Shown: positions 1-6,770 of the stretch, piece by piece
How positions within the stretch are numbered: position 1 is the stretch's first letter
Layout: each line of letters starts with the position of its first letter
Source of the DNA: Actinomycetes bacterium
GTDB taxonomy: Bacteria; Actinomycetota; Actinomycetes; Prado026
Assembly: GCA_025455945.1 (NCBI GenBank)
Contig: JALOLN010000034.1
Span: 1-14,441 of the forward strand
Direction: 5' to 3'
DNA length: 14,441 nucleotides
Translations under genes and position numbers: made by a program
The notes under the pieces: generated by a model
What the model was told of the DNA's origin: nothing
The model's database searches: none
Seen by the model: the letters and a program-made list of their open reading frames with translations, nothing else

Positions 1-1
1 C

Positions 2-409
2 GAGGCCGAGGACATCACCCAGGACGCCTTCGCCCAGCTGCACCGGCACTGGCGCCGGGTGAGCCGCTTCGAACGGCCGGACGCCTGGGTCCGGACGGTC
101 GCCCTGCGCCTGGCCTTCCGCCGGGTGCGCCGGGAGCAGCTGCGCTGGCGGTTCGAACGGGAGGCCGCGGACGGTCCGTACCTGCTGGACGCCGACGTCG
201 GGAGCCGGCTGGACGTCGTCGCTGCCGTCCGCACCCTGCCCGCCAAGCAGCGGGCCGTGGTGACGCTCTTCTACCTCGAGGACCGCCCGATGGAGGAAGT
301 CGCACAGATCGTGGGCTGCCGCCCGTCGACCGGCTGGGTGCACCTGCACAAGGCCCGGCGGACCCTGGCCCCACTGCTGAGCGAGAGGGTGACCGACGAT
401 GTCCGTTGA
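2..409 (+). CDS. ECF-type RNA polymerase sigma factor (SigE-like), 5' end missing
   Basis: The gene begins before the window; the frame from base 2 gives the last 135 residues. The first visible residues, EAEDITQDAFAQLHRHW, are typical of sigma-70 region 2 (core binding and -10 recognition). They are followed by PDAWVRTVALRLAFRRVRR, the usual end of region 2. Region 4, the -35-binding helix-turn-helix, spans about residues 70-130 of the visible part, with LPAKQRAVVTLFYLED and then EEVAQIVGC..STGWVHLHKARRTL. There is no long region 1 or 3, as expected for an ECF/group 4 factor. The recognition-helix stretch STGWVHLHKAR differs slightly from the common STVKSRLHRAR form. The end overlaps the next gene by 11 nt, so the two are probably co-translated and functionally paired. 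An internal GTG at 59 is not the start, because conserved region 2 sequence lies upstream of it. Confidence 0.9.
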   Translation, partial: EAEDITQDAFAQLHRHWRRVSRFERPDAWVRTVALRLAFRRVRREQLRWRFEREAADGPYLLDADVGSRLDVVAAVRTLPAKQRAVVTLFYLEDRPMEEVAQIVGCRPSTGWVHLHKARRTLAPLLSERVTDDVR

Positions 410-1079
410 CGAGCGGCTCCGGCGCGACCTGCGCGCGGCGCACCAGGCGCCCCCGGTCGACACCGGCGTGGCGCTGGCCAGCGTGCGCGCCCGCGCGACA
501 AGGCAGACCCGGCACCGCAGGCTCGGCGCGGCGGTCCTGGTCCTGGCTGGGGTGGCGCTCGCCGTCACCGCGACGGCGGGCGGATGGGCTGGCCGCCCCG
601 GTGCCGCCCCGACTCCGGCCGGCCCGGCACCCCAGCAGCTGTCGGAGCAGGACCTGGTGGGCGACTGGGTGACCCCGTTGGTGAGCACCGACACGCTGGT
701 GACGTCGGCCCGCCGCGGCGAGAACGTAGGCCCGTACGAGTCCGCGCTGCGCCACGTCCTGGGCGACGTCCCCCAGCGCGAGCTGGCCCTGTCCGTCTGG
801 TACGGCACCTGGTCCCTCAGCCAGCGCGACGTCGGGGGCGAGTGGGAGGCGGTCGACCGGCAGGAGGTCGTGTCGGTGGACGGTGACCGGGTCACGATCC
901 GGCCGTACGATGTGACGGGCTCCACGGTGCTGCGCGTCGTCCGTTCGGAGGGCCCGGTCGGCGCCACGCTGTCGCTGGAGTTCGTCAGCACGAGCGAGCC
1001 GGACGTCGAGGGGGTTCCCGCCGAGGAGATCCTGCGCGCGCTCTACACCACCTTCCCGTTCGTGGCCGCACCTGCGTGA
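399..1079 (+). CDS. Single-pass membrane protein of unknown function, paired with the sigma factor
   Basis: This 226-residue protein starts at an ATG inside the end of the sigma gene. Residues 1-41 are charged and Arg-rich (cytosolic by the positive-inside rule). One hydrophobic segment lies at about 42-63 (AAVLVLAGVALAVTATAGGW). It is followed by a Pro/Ala-rich linker and a soluble, presumably extracytoplasmic, domain at about 80-226. That domain has LVGDWVT and WYGTWSL...GGEWEAV stretches, which faintly recall lipocalin/beta-barrel strands; I would not call a family on that. Position and topology match an anti-sigma factor, but I see no HxxxCxxC zinc anti-sigma motif; the protein has no cysteine at all. 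It could be a non-canonical regulator of the adjacent sigma factor or a member of its regulon. Function unassigned. Confidence 0.75.
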   Translation: MSVDERLRRDLRAAHQAPPVDTGVALASVRARATRQTRHRRLGAAVLVLAGVALAVTATAGGWAGRPGAAPTPAGPAPQQLSEQDLVGDWVTPLVSTDTLVTSARRGENVGPYESALRHVLGDVPQRELALSVWYGTWSLSQRDVGGEWEAVDRQEVVSVDGDRVTIRPYDVTGSTVLRVVRSEGPVGATLSLEFVSTSEPDVEGVPAEEILRALYTTFPFVAAPA

Positions 1080-1099
1080 GCCGATCGGGGGCAGCGCGC

Positions 1100-1105
1100 T
1101 AGGTT
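1100..1105 (+). promoter_or_regulatory. Putative -10 element for a leaderless transcript of the glutamine-synthetase-like gene
   Basis: TAGGTT fits the actinobacterial TANNNT -10 consensus. It ends 7 nt before the ATG at 1113, the spacing expected if transcription starts at or next to the A of the ATG. No good Shine-Dalgarno lies between it and the ATG, which fits leaderless translation. No convincing -35 box is visible about 17 bp upstream (TGAGCC-like sequence at the end of the previous gene). This is inference from motif and spacing. Confidence 0.45.
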
Positions 1106-1112
1106 GCCGCTC

Positions 1113-2486
1113 ATGAGTCCAACCCCCGTTGCGCCCGTCACCATCGAGCAGCTCTCCGCCGACGTCGCCACGGGCCGTGTCGACACGGTCCTCGTCGCCA
1201 TCACCGACATGCAGGGCCGGCTGCAGGGCAAGCGCATCCACGCGCCGTTCTTCCTCTCCGAGGTGCTCGGCCACGGGACCGAGGGCTGCAACTACCTGCT
1301 GGCGGTCGACGTCGACATGAACACCGTCGACGGGTACGAGATGTCCTCGTGGAGCACCGGCTACGGCGACTTCGTCATGACCCCGGACCTCGCGACGCTG
1401 CGCCGCGTCCCGTGGCAGGAGGGCACCGTGATGGTGCTCGCCGACGTCGGGTGGGAGGACCACAGCCCAGTCGTCGCTTCGCCGCGGCAGGTGCTGCGCA
1501 AGCAGGTCGACCGGCTGGCCGCCGCCGGGCTGCAGGCCCTCGTCGGCACCGAGCTGGAGTTCATCGTCTTCCGGGACACCTACGAGGAGGCGTGGCTGTC
1601 CGGCTACCGGGATCTCACCCCCGCCAACCTGTACAACGTCGACTACTCGATGCTCGGGACAGCGCGGATCGAGCCGCTCCTGCGCCGGATCCGCAACGAC
1701 ATGGCCGGCGCGGGGATGGTCGTGGAGTCGGCGAAGGGGGAGTGCAACCTCGGCCAGCACGAGATCGCGTTCCGGTACGCCGACGCGCTGACCACCTGCG
1801 ACAACCACGTCATCTACAAGAACGGGGCGAAGGAGATCGCAGCGCAGGAGGACATGTCGATCACCTTCATGGCCAAGTACGACCAGCGCGAGGGGAACTC
1901 CTGCCACATCCACCTGTCGTTCCGGGGCCGGGACGGCGAGCTGGTGATGGCGTCCCCGGACGACCCCGAGCACGGGCTGTCCGACCTCGGCCGGCACTTC
2001 ATCGCCGGGCAGCTGGCGCACATGCGCGAGCTCACCCTGTTCTTCGCGCCGAACATCAACTCCTACAAGCGCTACGTCACCGGGTCGTTCGCGCCGACTG
2101 CGATCAAGTGGGGCCGGGACAACCGCACCTGCGCCTTCCGGCTGGTCGGCCACGGCCCGTCACTGCGGCTGGAGAACCGCATCCCCGGCGGCGACGTCAA
2201 CCCCTACCTCGCGACCGCGGCCATGATCGCGGCGGGGCTCGACGGCATCGAGCGTGGCCTGGAGCTGGAGCCGGCCTTCGCGGGCAACGCCTACCACACC
2301 GAGGCGGAGCACGTGCCGGAGTTCCTCCACGACGCCGCCCGGCTGTGGGCGGGCAGCGAGTTCGCCCGCTCGGTGTTCGGCGACGAGGTCGTCGACCACT
2401 ACGCGAACATGGCGATGGTTGAGCTCGAGGCCTTCGGCCGGGCCGTGACCGACTGGGAGCGGTACCGCTCCTTCGAGCGGATGTGA
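1113..2486 (+). CDS. glnA4: Glutamine-synthetase-family gamma-glutamyl-amine ligase (GlnA4-like)
   Basis: A 457-residue protein of the GSI fold, probably ATP-dependent ligation of glutamate to an amine. The N-terminal beta-grasp domain covers about 13-110. The catalytic domain shows GTELEF (145-150), GECNLGQHEIAF (209-220), CHIHLSF (264-270), SYKRYVTGSFAPTAIKWG (317-334), DNRTCAFR (336-343) and LRLENRIPGGDVNPYLA (351-367). These cover metal, glutamate and ATP contacts. Two features separate it from housekeeping GlnA: the DGSS ammonium/latch stretch near residue 70 is replaced by MNTVDGYEMSSW, and the NLYDLPPE adenylylation site is absent. I chose the ATG at 1113; an in-frame TTG at 1104 lies inside the putative -10 region. 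Length equals M. tuberculosis GlnA4 as I recall it, and the following ALDH and SDR genes match that locus. The substrate cannot be read from sequence; ethanolamine or a polyamine are the known alternatives for relatives. Likely first gene of a three-gene operon. Confidence 0.85.
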   Translation: MSPTPVAPVTIEQLSADVATGRVDTVLVAITDMQGRLQGKRIHAPFFLSEVLGHGTEGCNYLLAVDVDMNTVDGYEMSSWSTGYGDFVMTPDLATLRRVPWQEGTVMVLADVGWEDHSPVVASPRQVLRKQVDRLAAAGLQALVGTELEFIVFRDTYEEAWLSGYRDLTPANLYNVDYSMLGTARIEPLLRRIRNDMAGAGMVVESAKGECNLGQHEIAFRYADALTTCDNHVIYKNGAKEIAAQEDMSITFMAKYDQREGNSCHIHLSFRGRDGELVMASPDDPEHGLSDLGRHFIAGQLAHMRELTLFFAPNINSYKRYVTGSFAPTAIKWGRDNRTCAFRLVGHGPSLRLENRIPGGDVNPYLATAAMIAAGLDGIERGLELEPAFAGNAYHTEAEHVPEFLHDAARLWAGSEFARSVFGDEVVDHYANMAMVELEAFGRAVTDWERYRSFERM

Positions 2487-2493
2487 GCGCGCG

Positions 2494-3858
2494 GTGACCA
2501 CATTCGACGTCGTCAACCCGGCCACCGAGCAGGTGGTCGCCACCATCGAGCAGGCCGGGCTGGCCGAGACCGACGCCGCGATCGCCCGCGCGGCCACGAC
2601 GTACGAGTCCTGGCGGGCGGTCGCCCCGGCGGACCGGGCCCGGCTGCTGCGCGCCTTCGCCGCGGGGGTCGACGCCCACGTCGAGGAGCTGGCGCGGCTC
2701 GAGGTCGCCAACTCCGGGCACACCATCAGCAACGCCCGCTGGGAGGCGGGCAACGTCCGCGACGTCCTGACTTACTACAGCGCCGCACCGGAGCGACTGT
2801 TCGGCCGGCAGATCCCGGTGGCGGGCGGGGTGGACGTCACGTTCAAGGAGCCGCTCGGCGTCGTCGGGGTCGTCGTCCCCTGGAACTTCCCGATGCCGAT
2901 CGCGGGCTGGGGGTTCGCGCCCGCGCTGGCCGCGGGCAACACGGTGGTGCTGAAGCCGGCGGAGCTCACCCCGCTCACCGCGATCCGGCTCGGGGAGCTG
3001 GCACTGGAGGCGGGGCTGCCCGAGGGCGTGCTCACCGTGCTGCCCGGCAAGGGCTCGGTGGTCGGCGAGCGGTTCGTCACGCACCCCGCCGTCCGCAAGG
3101 TGGTGTTCACCGGCTCGACCGAGGTGGGCCAGCGGGTGATGCGCGGCTGCGCCGACCAGGTCAAGCGGGTGACCCTCGAGCTCGGCGGCAAGAGCGCCAA
3201 CATCGTCTTCGCCGACGCCGACCTCGAGTGGGCGGCGGCGACCGCGCCCTACGGTGTCTTCGACAACGCCGGGCAGGACTGCTGCGCCCGCTCGCGGATC
3301 CTCGTCGAGCGGTCGGCGTACGAGCGGTTCATGACCCTGCTTGAGCCGGCGGTGCGGGGGGTGCGGGTCGAGGACCCCGGCCTGGACAGCGCGGAGATGG
3401 GCCCGCTGATCTCGCGGGGGCAGTGGGAGGCGGTGGCCTCGTACCTGCCGGACGAAGCCCCTGTGGCGTTCCGCGGCCAGTGTCCGGACGGGCCCGGCTT
3501 CTGGTTCCCGCCGACCGTGCTGGCGCCGGTCTCACCGGAGGACCGCGCCGTCCGCGAGGAGATCTTCGGCCCGGTCGTCGTCGTGCTGCCGTTCGACGAC
3601 GAGGCGGACGCCGTCCGGATCGCCAACGACACCCCCTACGGGCTGTCCGGCTCGATCTGGACGCAGAACCTCGGCCGGGCGCTGCGGGTCGCCCGCGGCG
3701 TGGAGACCGGCAACCTGTCGGTGAACAGCCACTCCTCGGTGCGCTACGCGACGCCGTTCGGCGGGTTCAAGCAGTCGGGGCTGGGCCGTGAGCTCGGCCC
3801 CGACGCCCTCGACTCGTTCACCGAGGTCAAGAACGTCTTCATCTCGACGGAGGGCTGA
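2494..3858 (+). CDS. NAD(P)-dependent aldehyde dehydrogenase (AldC-like)
   Basis: A 454-residue aldehyde dehydrogenase, complete at both ends. Visible motifs, in order: PWNFP (129-133, Asn131 for the oxyanion hole); KPAELTP with the cofactor Lys154; FTGSTEVG (205-212); LELGGKS with catalytic Glu229; NAGQDC with nucleophile Cys263; EEIFGP (355-360, Glu356 binding nicotinamide ribose); and PFGGFKQSGLGRE (421-433). It should oxidise an aldehyde to the acid. In this setting the aldehyde is presumably a gamma-glutamylated one made from the product of the upstream ligase (inference). The GTG start lies 7 nt after the previous stop with no strong Shine-Dalgarno, so translation is probably coupled. 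The first residues TTFDVVNPATEQ match the usual N-terminus of the family. It corresponds in position and size to M. tuberculosis aldC, from memory. Confidence 0.9.
   Translation: MTTFDVVNPATEQVVATIEQAGLAETDAAIARAATTYESWRAVAPADRARLLRAFAAGVDAHVEELARLEVANSGHTISNARWEAGNVRDVLTYYSAAPERLFGRQIPVAGGVDVTFKEPLGVVGVVVPWNFPMPIAGWGFAPALAAGNTVVLKPAELTPLTAIRLGELALEAGLPEGVLTVLPGKGSVVGERFVTHPAVRKVVFTGSTEVGQRVMRGCADQVKRVTLELGGKSANIVFADADLEWAAATAPYGVFDNAGQDCCARSRILVERSAYERFMTLLEPAVRGVRVEDPGLDSAEMGPLISRGQWEAVASYLPDEAPVAFRGQCPDGPGFWFPPTVLAPVSPEDRAVREEIFGPVVVVLPFDDEADAVRIANDTPYGLSGSIWTQNLGRALRVARGVETGNLSVNSHSSVRYATPFGGFKQSGLGRELGPDALDSFTEVKNVFISTEG
3849..3854 (+). promoter_or_regulatory. Shine-Dalgarno GGAGGG setting the start of the SDR gene
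   Basis: GGAGGG overlaps the last codons of the aldehyde dehydrogenase. It lies 10 nt before the GTG at 3865 and 13 nt before the ATG at 3868. The shorter spacing favours GTG 3865, but ATG 3868 remains possible. Confidence 0.5.
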
Positions 3859-3864
3859 TCGATC

Positions 3865-4632
3865 GTGATGGACCGTCTGCAGGGCCGCGTCGCCGTCATC
3901 ACCGGCGCGGCAAGCGGCATCGGGCTGGCGTCGGCGCGGCGGCTGGCGGCCGAGGGGGCGACGGTGGTCGTCGCCGACCTCAACGAGGCGGCCGGCGCCC
4001 CGGTGGCGGAGGAGGTCGGCGGGCTGTTCGTCCAGGTCGACGTCACCAGCCCCGAGGACAACGAGCGGCTGTACGCGACGACCGTCGAGACCTACGGCCG
4101 GGTGGACGTCGCCTTCCACAACGCGGGCATCTCGCCCCCCGACGACGACTCGATCCTGGTCACCGGGCTCGAGGCGTGGCGGCGGGTGCAGGAGGTCAAC
4201 CTGACGTCGGTGTACCTCGGCTGCAAGGCGGTGATCCCGCACATGCAGCGGCAGGGCAAGGGGTCCGTCATCAACACGGCGTCATTCGTCGCGACGATGG
4301 CGGCGGCCACCTCGCAGATCTCGTACACGGCGTCCAAGGGCGGCGTCCTGGCGATGTCGCGGGAGCTCGGCGTCCAGTTCGCCCGCGAGGGGATCCGGGT
4401 CAACGCACTGTCGCCCGGGCCGGTGAACACGCCGCTGCTGCAGGAGCTGTTCGCGAAGGACCCCGAGCGGGCGGCCCGGCGGCTCGTGCACATCCCCGTC
4501 GGTCGGTTCGCCGAGCCGGAGGAGATCGCCGCCGCCGTGGCGTTCCTCGCCAGCGACGACTCCTCGTTCATCACGGCGTCCAACTTCCTGGTGGACGGCG
4601 GCATCTCCGGCGCCTACGTCACCCCGCTCTGA
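3865..4632 (+). CDS. Short-chain dehydrogenase/reductase (classical SDR)
   Basis: A 255-residue Rossmann-fold oxidoreductase of the classical SDR family. It has the dinucleotide motif TGAASGIG (13-20), an acidic residue after strand 2 (VVVADLN, Asp38) that favours NAD(H), DV (59-60), NAG (86-88) and the catalytic tetrad Asn112, Ser140, Tyr154 and Lys158 (SYTASKGG). It also has the FabG-like segment IRVNALSPGPVNTPL and the C-terminal FLVDGG. Automatic annotation would likely say 3-oxoacyl-ACP reductase, but the context argues otherwise: it starts 6 nt after the aldehyde dehydrogenase stop in an operon with a gamma-glutamyl ligase. I infer it oxidises a hydroxyl of a gamma-glutamylated amino alcohol, feeding the aldehyde dehydrogenase. 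Whether the start is GTG 3865 or ATG 3868 changes one residue. Confidence 0.88.
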   Translation: MMDRLQGRVAVITGAASGIGLASARRLAAEGATVVVADLNEAAGAPVAEEVGGLFVQVDVTSPEDNERLYATTVETYGRVDVAFHNAGISPPDDDSILVTGLEAWRRVQEVNLTSVYLGCKAVIPHMQRQGKGSVINTASFVATMAAATSQISYTASKGGVLAMSRELGVQFAREGIRVNALSPGPVNTPLLQELFAKDPERAARRLVHIPVGRFAEPEEIAAAVAFLASDDSSFITASNFLVDGGISGAYVTPL

Positions 4633-4648
4633 CGCGCCCCGTCGACGA

Positions 4649-4670
4649 GGTGCACGTCAGAAGGTGCACC
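4649..4670. repeat. Inverted repeat GGTGCAC-8 nt-GTGCACC
   Basis: GGTGCAC at 4649-4655 and GTGCACC at 4664-4670 can form a perfect 7-bp stem with an 8-nt loop (GTCAGAAG). It sits 17 nt after the SDR stop in the convergent intergenic region. The unit is itself palindromic (GGTGCACC). There is no T-tract after it on either strand, so it is not a textbook terminator; it could be an mRNA 3'-end structure or a dimeric-regulator site. Confidence 0.5.
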
Positions 4671-4727
4671 CGGCGCACACCATGACGCGGGCCGGTCCCT
4701 GACGGCCAGGCCGGAGTGGGTGTTTCG

Positions 4728-4748
4728 CCCCGGTTCGTCCGGGTTCTG
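4728..4748 (+). terminator. Possible weak terminator of the plus-strand operon
   Basis: CCCGG (4729-4733), loop TTCGT and CCGGG (4739-4743) form a compact GC stem-loop followed by TTCTGT. The T-tract is poor, so this is only a candidate. Its place between two convergent genes is where a terminator is expected. Confidence 0.3.
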
Positions 4749-4780
4749 TGGCTGGACGACCGAGGGCACTGTGTGCGGCC

Positions 4781-4788
4781 GGTGCACC
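4781..4788. repeat. Third copy of palindrome GGTGCACC
   Basis: An exact GGTGCACC octamer, 9 nt before the hydrolase stop codon. It repeats the unit seen twice at 4649-4670 within the same 164-nt intergenic region. See the finding on these repeats. Confidence 0.4.
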
Positions 4789-4796
4789 TGCCCCGG

Positions 4797-5489
4797 TCAG
4801 CCCTGGCGAGCAGCGCCGACCAGTGCCTCGAACAGCCTCGGGTCGTCGCCCACCTCGGGGTGCCACAGGACGCCGACCGCGAACCGGCGGCCCGGGACCT
4901 CGATCACCTCGACGGTGCCGTCGTCGGCCCAGCCGGTCGCTGTGAGTGAGCCGGTCCCGGCCACGCCCTGGTGGTGGTAGGAGTGCACCGTCACCCGCTC
5001 ACCGAGGACGGCGTGCACGCGGGAACCCTCGGCCAGGCGCACCCCGTGGTCGCCGTACACCCCAGGTGCCGGGCGGTGCCGCTCGTGCCCGACGACCTCG
5101 GGCAGGTGCTGGTGCAGGGCGCCGCCGCCGCGCACCGTCATCAGCTGCATGCCGCGGCAGACCCCGAGCACCGGCAGGTCGGCGTCCAACACGGCGCCGA
5201 GCAACGCCAGCTCCCCGGCGTCGCGCTCGGGCCGCAGTCCCGCGGTCTCGGGGTGCGGTGCGGCACCGTAGCGGGCGGGGTCGACGTCCGCGCCACCGGC
5301 CAGGAGCAGCCCGTCGAGCAGGTGCAGCACCTCGGCGGGGTCCTCGGTGGACGGCGGCAGGAGCACGGCGCGGCCGCCGGCGGACTCCACCTGGCGCACG
5401 TAGGCGTAGGGGACGAGGGCGGCCGTGGTGTCCCACACTCCCCAGCGGGCCTGCTCGACGTAGGTGCTGATGCCGATCACCGGGCGCAT
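4797..5489 (-). CDS. Gamma-glutamyl-GABA hydrolase-like class I glutamine amidotransferase (PuuD type, peptidase C26)
   Basis: A 230-residue single-domain protein of the class I glutamine amidotransferase fold, which hydrolyses gamma-glutamyl amide bonds. LLLAGGADVDPARYG (61-75) leads to the nucleophile elbow LGVCRGMQLM (108-117) with Cys111. SYHHQGV (170-176) follows, and then LWHPE (208-212) supplies His210 and Glu212 of the triad. The usual MQLxNV reads MQLMTV, so the conserved Asn is Thr here. Upstream in-frame codons extend to 5579, but I chose the ATG at 5489. The sequence MRPVIGISTY is the normal family N-terminus, and the extension would run into moeZ. It converges on the ligase/ALDH/SDR operon and is probably its last enzyme, releasing glutamate. 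No strong Shine-Dalgarno precedes the ATG. Confidence 0.85.
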   Translation of the reverse strand: MRPVIGISTYVEQARWGVWDTTAALVPYAYVRQVESAGGRAVLLPPSTEDPAEVLHLLDGLLLAGGADVDPARYGAAPHPETAGLRPERDAGELALLGAVLDADLPVLGVCRGMQLMTVRGGGALHQHLPEVVGHERHRPAPGVYGDHGVRLAEGSRVHAVLGERVTVHSYHHQGVAGTGSLTATGWADDGTVEVIEVPGRRFAVGVLWHPEVGDDPRLFEALVGAARQG

Positions 5490-5566
5490 GGCGGCCCAGG
5501 ATGCCACGCGGGGGACAGGGTGCGGCCCGAGTAGGTACGGGGCCGGTCGTCTGGCACCGTAGTGGC
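5490..5566. promoter_or_regulatory. Divergent promoter region between the hydrolase and moeZ
   Basis: These 77 nt separate two divergent starts and must hold or overlap both promoters. On the plus strand CACCGT (5555-5560), a partial TANNNT match, ends 6 nt before the GTG of moeZ, and no Shine-Dalgarno is present, so moeZ may be leaderless. On the minus strand CATCCT ends 8 nt before the hydrolase ATG. Both assignments are weak motif matches; no operator palindrome stands out. Confidence 0.3.
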
Positions 5567-6757
5567 GTGTCTCTGCCACCCCTCGTCGAACCCGCCCCCG
5601 ACCTCACCGTCGAGGAGGTCCGCCGCTACAGCCGCCACCTGATCATCCCCGACGTCGGGATGGCCGGGCAGAAGCGGCTGAAGAACGCCAAGGTGCTCTG
5701 TGTCGGGGCCGGCGGGCTCGGATCGCCGGCGCTGATGTACCTGGCCGCCGCCGGCGTGGGCACCCTCGGCATCGTCGAGTTCGACGTCGTCGACGAGTCC
5801 AACCTGCAGCGGCAGATCATCCATGGTGCCAGCGACGTCGGCCGGTCCAAGGCCGAGTCGGCACGGGACACGATCCGCGAGATCAACCCCCTCGTCCAGG
5901 TGAACCTGCACGAGGAGCGGCTGGACTCCTCCAACGTCATGAACCTGTTCGCGCAGTACGACCTCATCGTCGACGGCACCGACAACTTCGCCACCCGGTA
6001 CCTGGTCAACGACGCCGCCGTCCTGCTCGGCAAGCCGTACGTGTGGGGGTCGATCTACCGCTTCGACGGCCAGGCCAGCGTCTTCTGGGCCGAGCACGGG
6101 CCGTGCTACCGCTGCCTGTACCCCGAGCCGCCGCCGCCGGGCATGGTGCCCAGCTGCGCCGAGGGCGGTGTCCTCGGCGTCCTGTGCGCCTCGATCGGCT
6201 CGATCCAGGTCACCGAGGCGGTCAAGCTGCTCACCGGCGTCGGCGAGCCGCTGGTCGGCCGGCTCGTGGTGTACGACGCGCTGGAGATGACCTACCGCCA
6301 GGTGCGGGTGCGCAAGGACCCCGACTGTGCGGTGTGCGGGACGAACCCGACGGTGACCGAGCTCATCGACTACGAGGCCTTCTGCGGCGCGATCTCGCAG
6401 GAGGCCGCCGAGGCGGCCCGGCACGCGACGATCTCGGCGGTCGAGCTCGCGGAGATGCTCGACCGCCGTGAGCAGGGCCTGGAGGACTTCGTCCTCATCG
6501 ACGTCCGGGAGCCCGCGGAGTGGGAGATCGTCCGCATCCCGGGCGCGGTGCTCGTCCCCAAGGGGGAGTTCCTCGACGGCAGCGCCCTGGAACAGCTGCC
6601 GCACGACCGCCGGGTGGTGCTGCACTGCAAGGTGGGCGCGCGCTCGGCGGAGGTGCTGGCGGTCGTCAAGGGCGCGGGCTTCGCCGACGCCGTCCACGTG
6701 GGTGGCGGCATCCTCGCCTGGGTCGACCAGGTGGAGCCGGACAAGCCGTCCTACTGA
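5567..6757 (+). CDS. moeZ: Adenylyltransferase/sulfurtransferase MoeZ (ThiF/MoeB domain plus rhodanese)
   Basis: A 396-residue two-domain protein. Residues about 15-270 are an E1-like ThiF/MoeB domain with the ATP loop VGAGGLGS (46-53), NLQRQ (79-83), the DGTDN motif (136-140) and a zinc-binding pair of CxxC motifs (Cys180/183 and Cys254/257). Residues about 285-392 are a rhodanese domain with active-site loop HCKVGARS and persulfide Cys354. The enzyme adenylates the C-terminal Gly-Gly of ubiquitin-like sulfur carriers and then thiocarboxylates them, for molybdopterin, thio-cofactor or cysteine synthesis. The carriers are not encoded in this window. I chose the GTG at 5567 because SLPPLVEPAPDLTVEEVRRYSRH is the usual N-terminus; in-frame codons back to 5501 overlap the divergent promoter. 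Length is close to mycobacterial MoeZ. It sits upstream of the ATL-adnAB locus, as it does in mycobacteria from memory. Confidence 0.93.
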   Translation: MSLPPLVEPAPDLTVEEVRRYSRHLIIPDVGMAGQKRLKNAKVLCVGAGGLGSPALMYLAAAGVGTLGIVEFDVVDESNLQRQIIHGASDVGRSKAESARDTIREINPLVQVNLHEERLDSSNVMNLFAQYDLIVDGTDNFATRYLVNDAAVLLGKPYVWGSIYRFDGQASVFWAEHGPCYRCLYPEPPPPGMVPSCAEGGVLGVLCASIGSIQVTEAVKLLTGVGEPLVGRLVVYDALEMTYRQVRVRKDPDCAVCGTNPTVTELIDYEAFCGAISQEAAEAARHATISAVELAEMLDRREQGLEDFVLIDVREPAEWEIVRIPGAVLVPKGEFLDGSALEQLPHDRRVVLHCKVGARSAEVLAVVKGAGFADAVHVGGGILAWVDQVEPDKPSY

Positions 6758-6770
6758 CCGTCCGGGTGGG

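Noticed and set aside
15..2153. Long minus-strand open frame (712 codons) opposite the sigma, membrane-protein and GS-like genes
   Set aside because: It runs antisense to genes with clear domain motifs. Its translation is Arg/Gly/Asp/Pro/Val-rich without recognisable motifs, as expected from the complement of GC-rich codons.
3865..4632. Calling the SDR FabG (3-oxoacyl-ACP reductase)
   Set aside because: Motifs are those of any classical SDR. The operon has no fatty-acid genes, and the ligase/ALDH context points to an amine or amino-alcohol pathway.
5490..5579. N-terminal extension of the hydrolase (30 extra residues)
   Set aside because: It overlaps the divergent moeZ start. The family N-terminus begins at MRPVIGIS.
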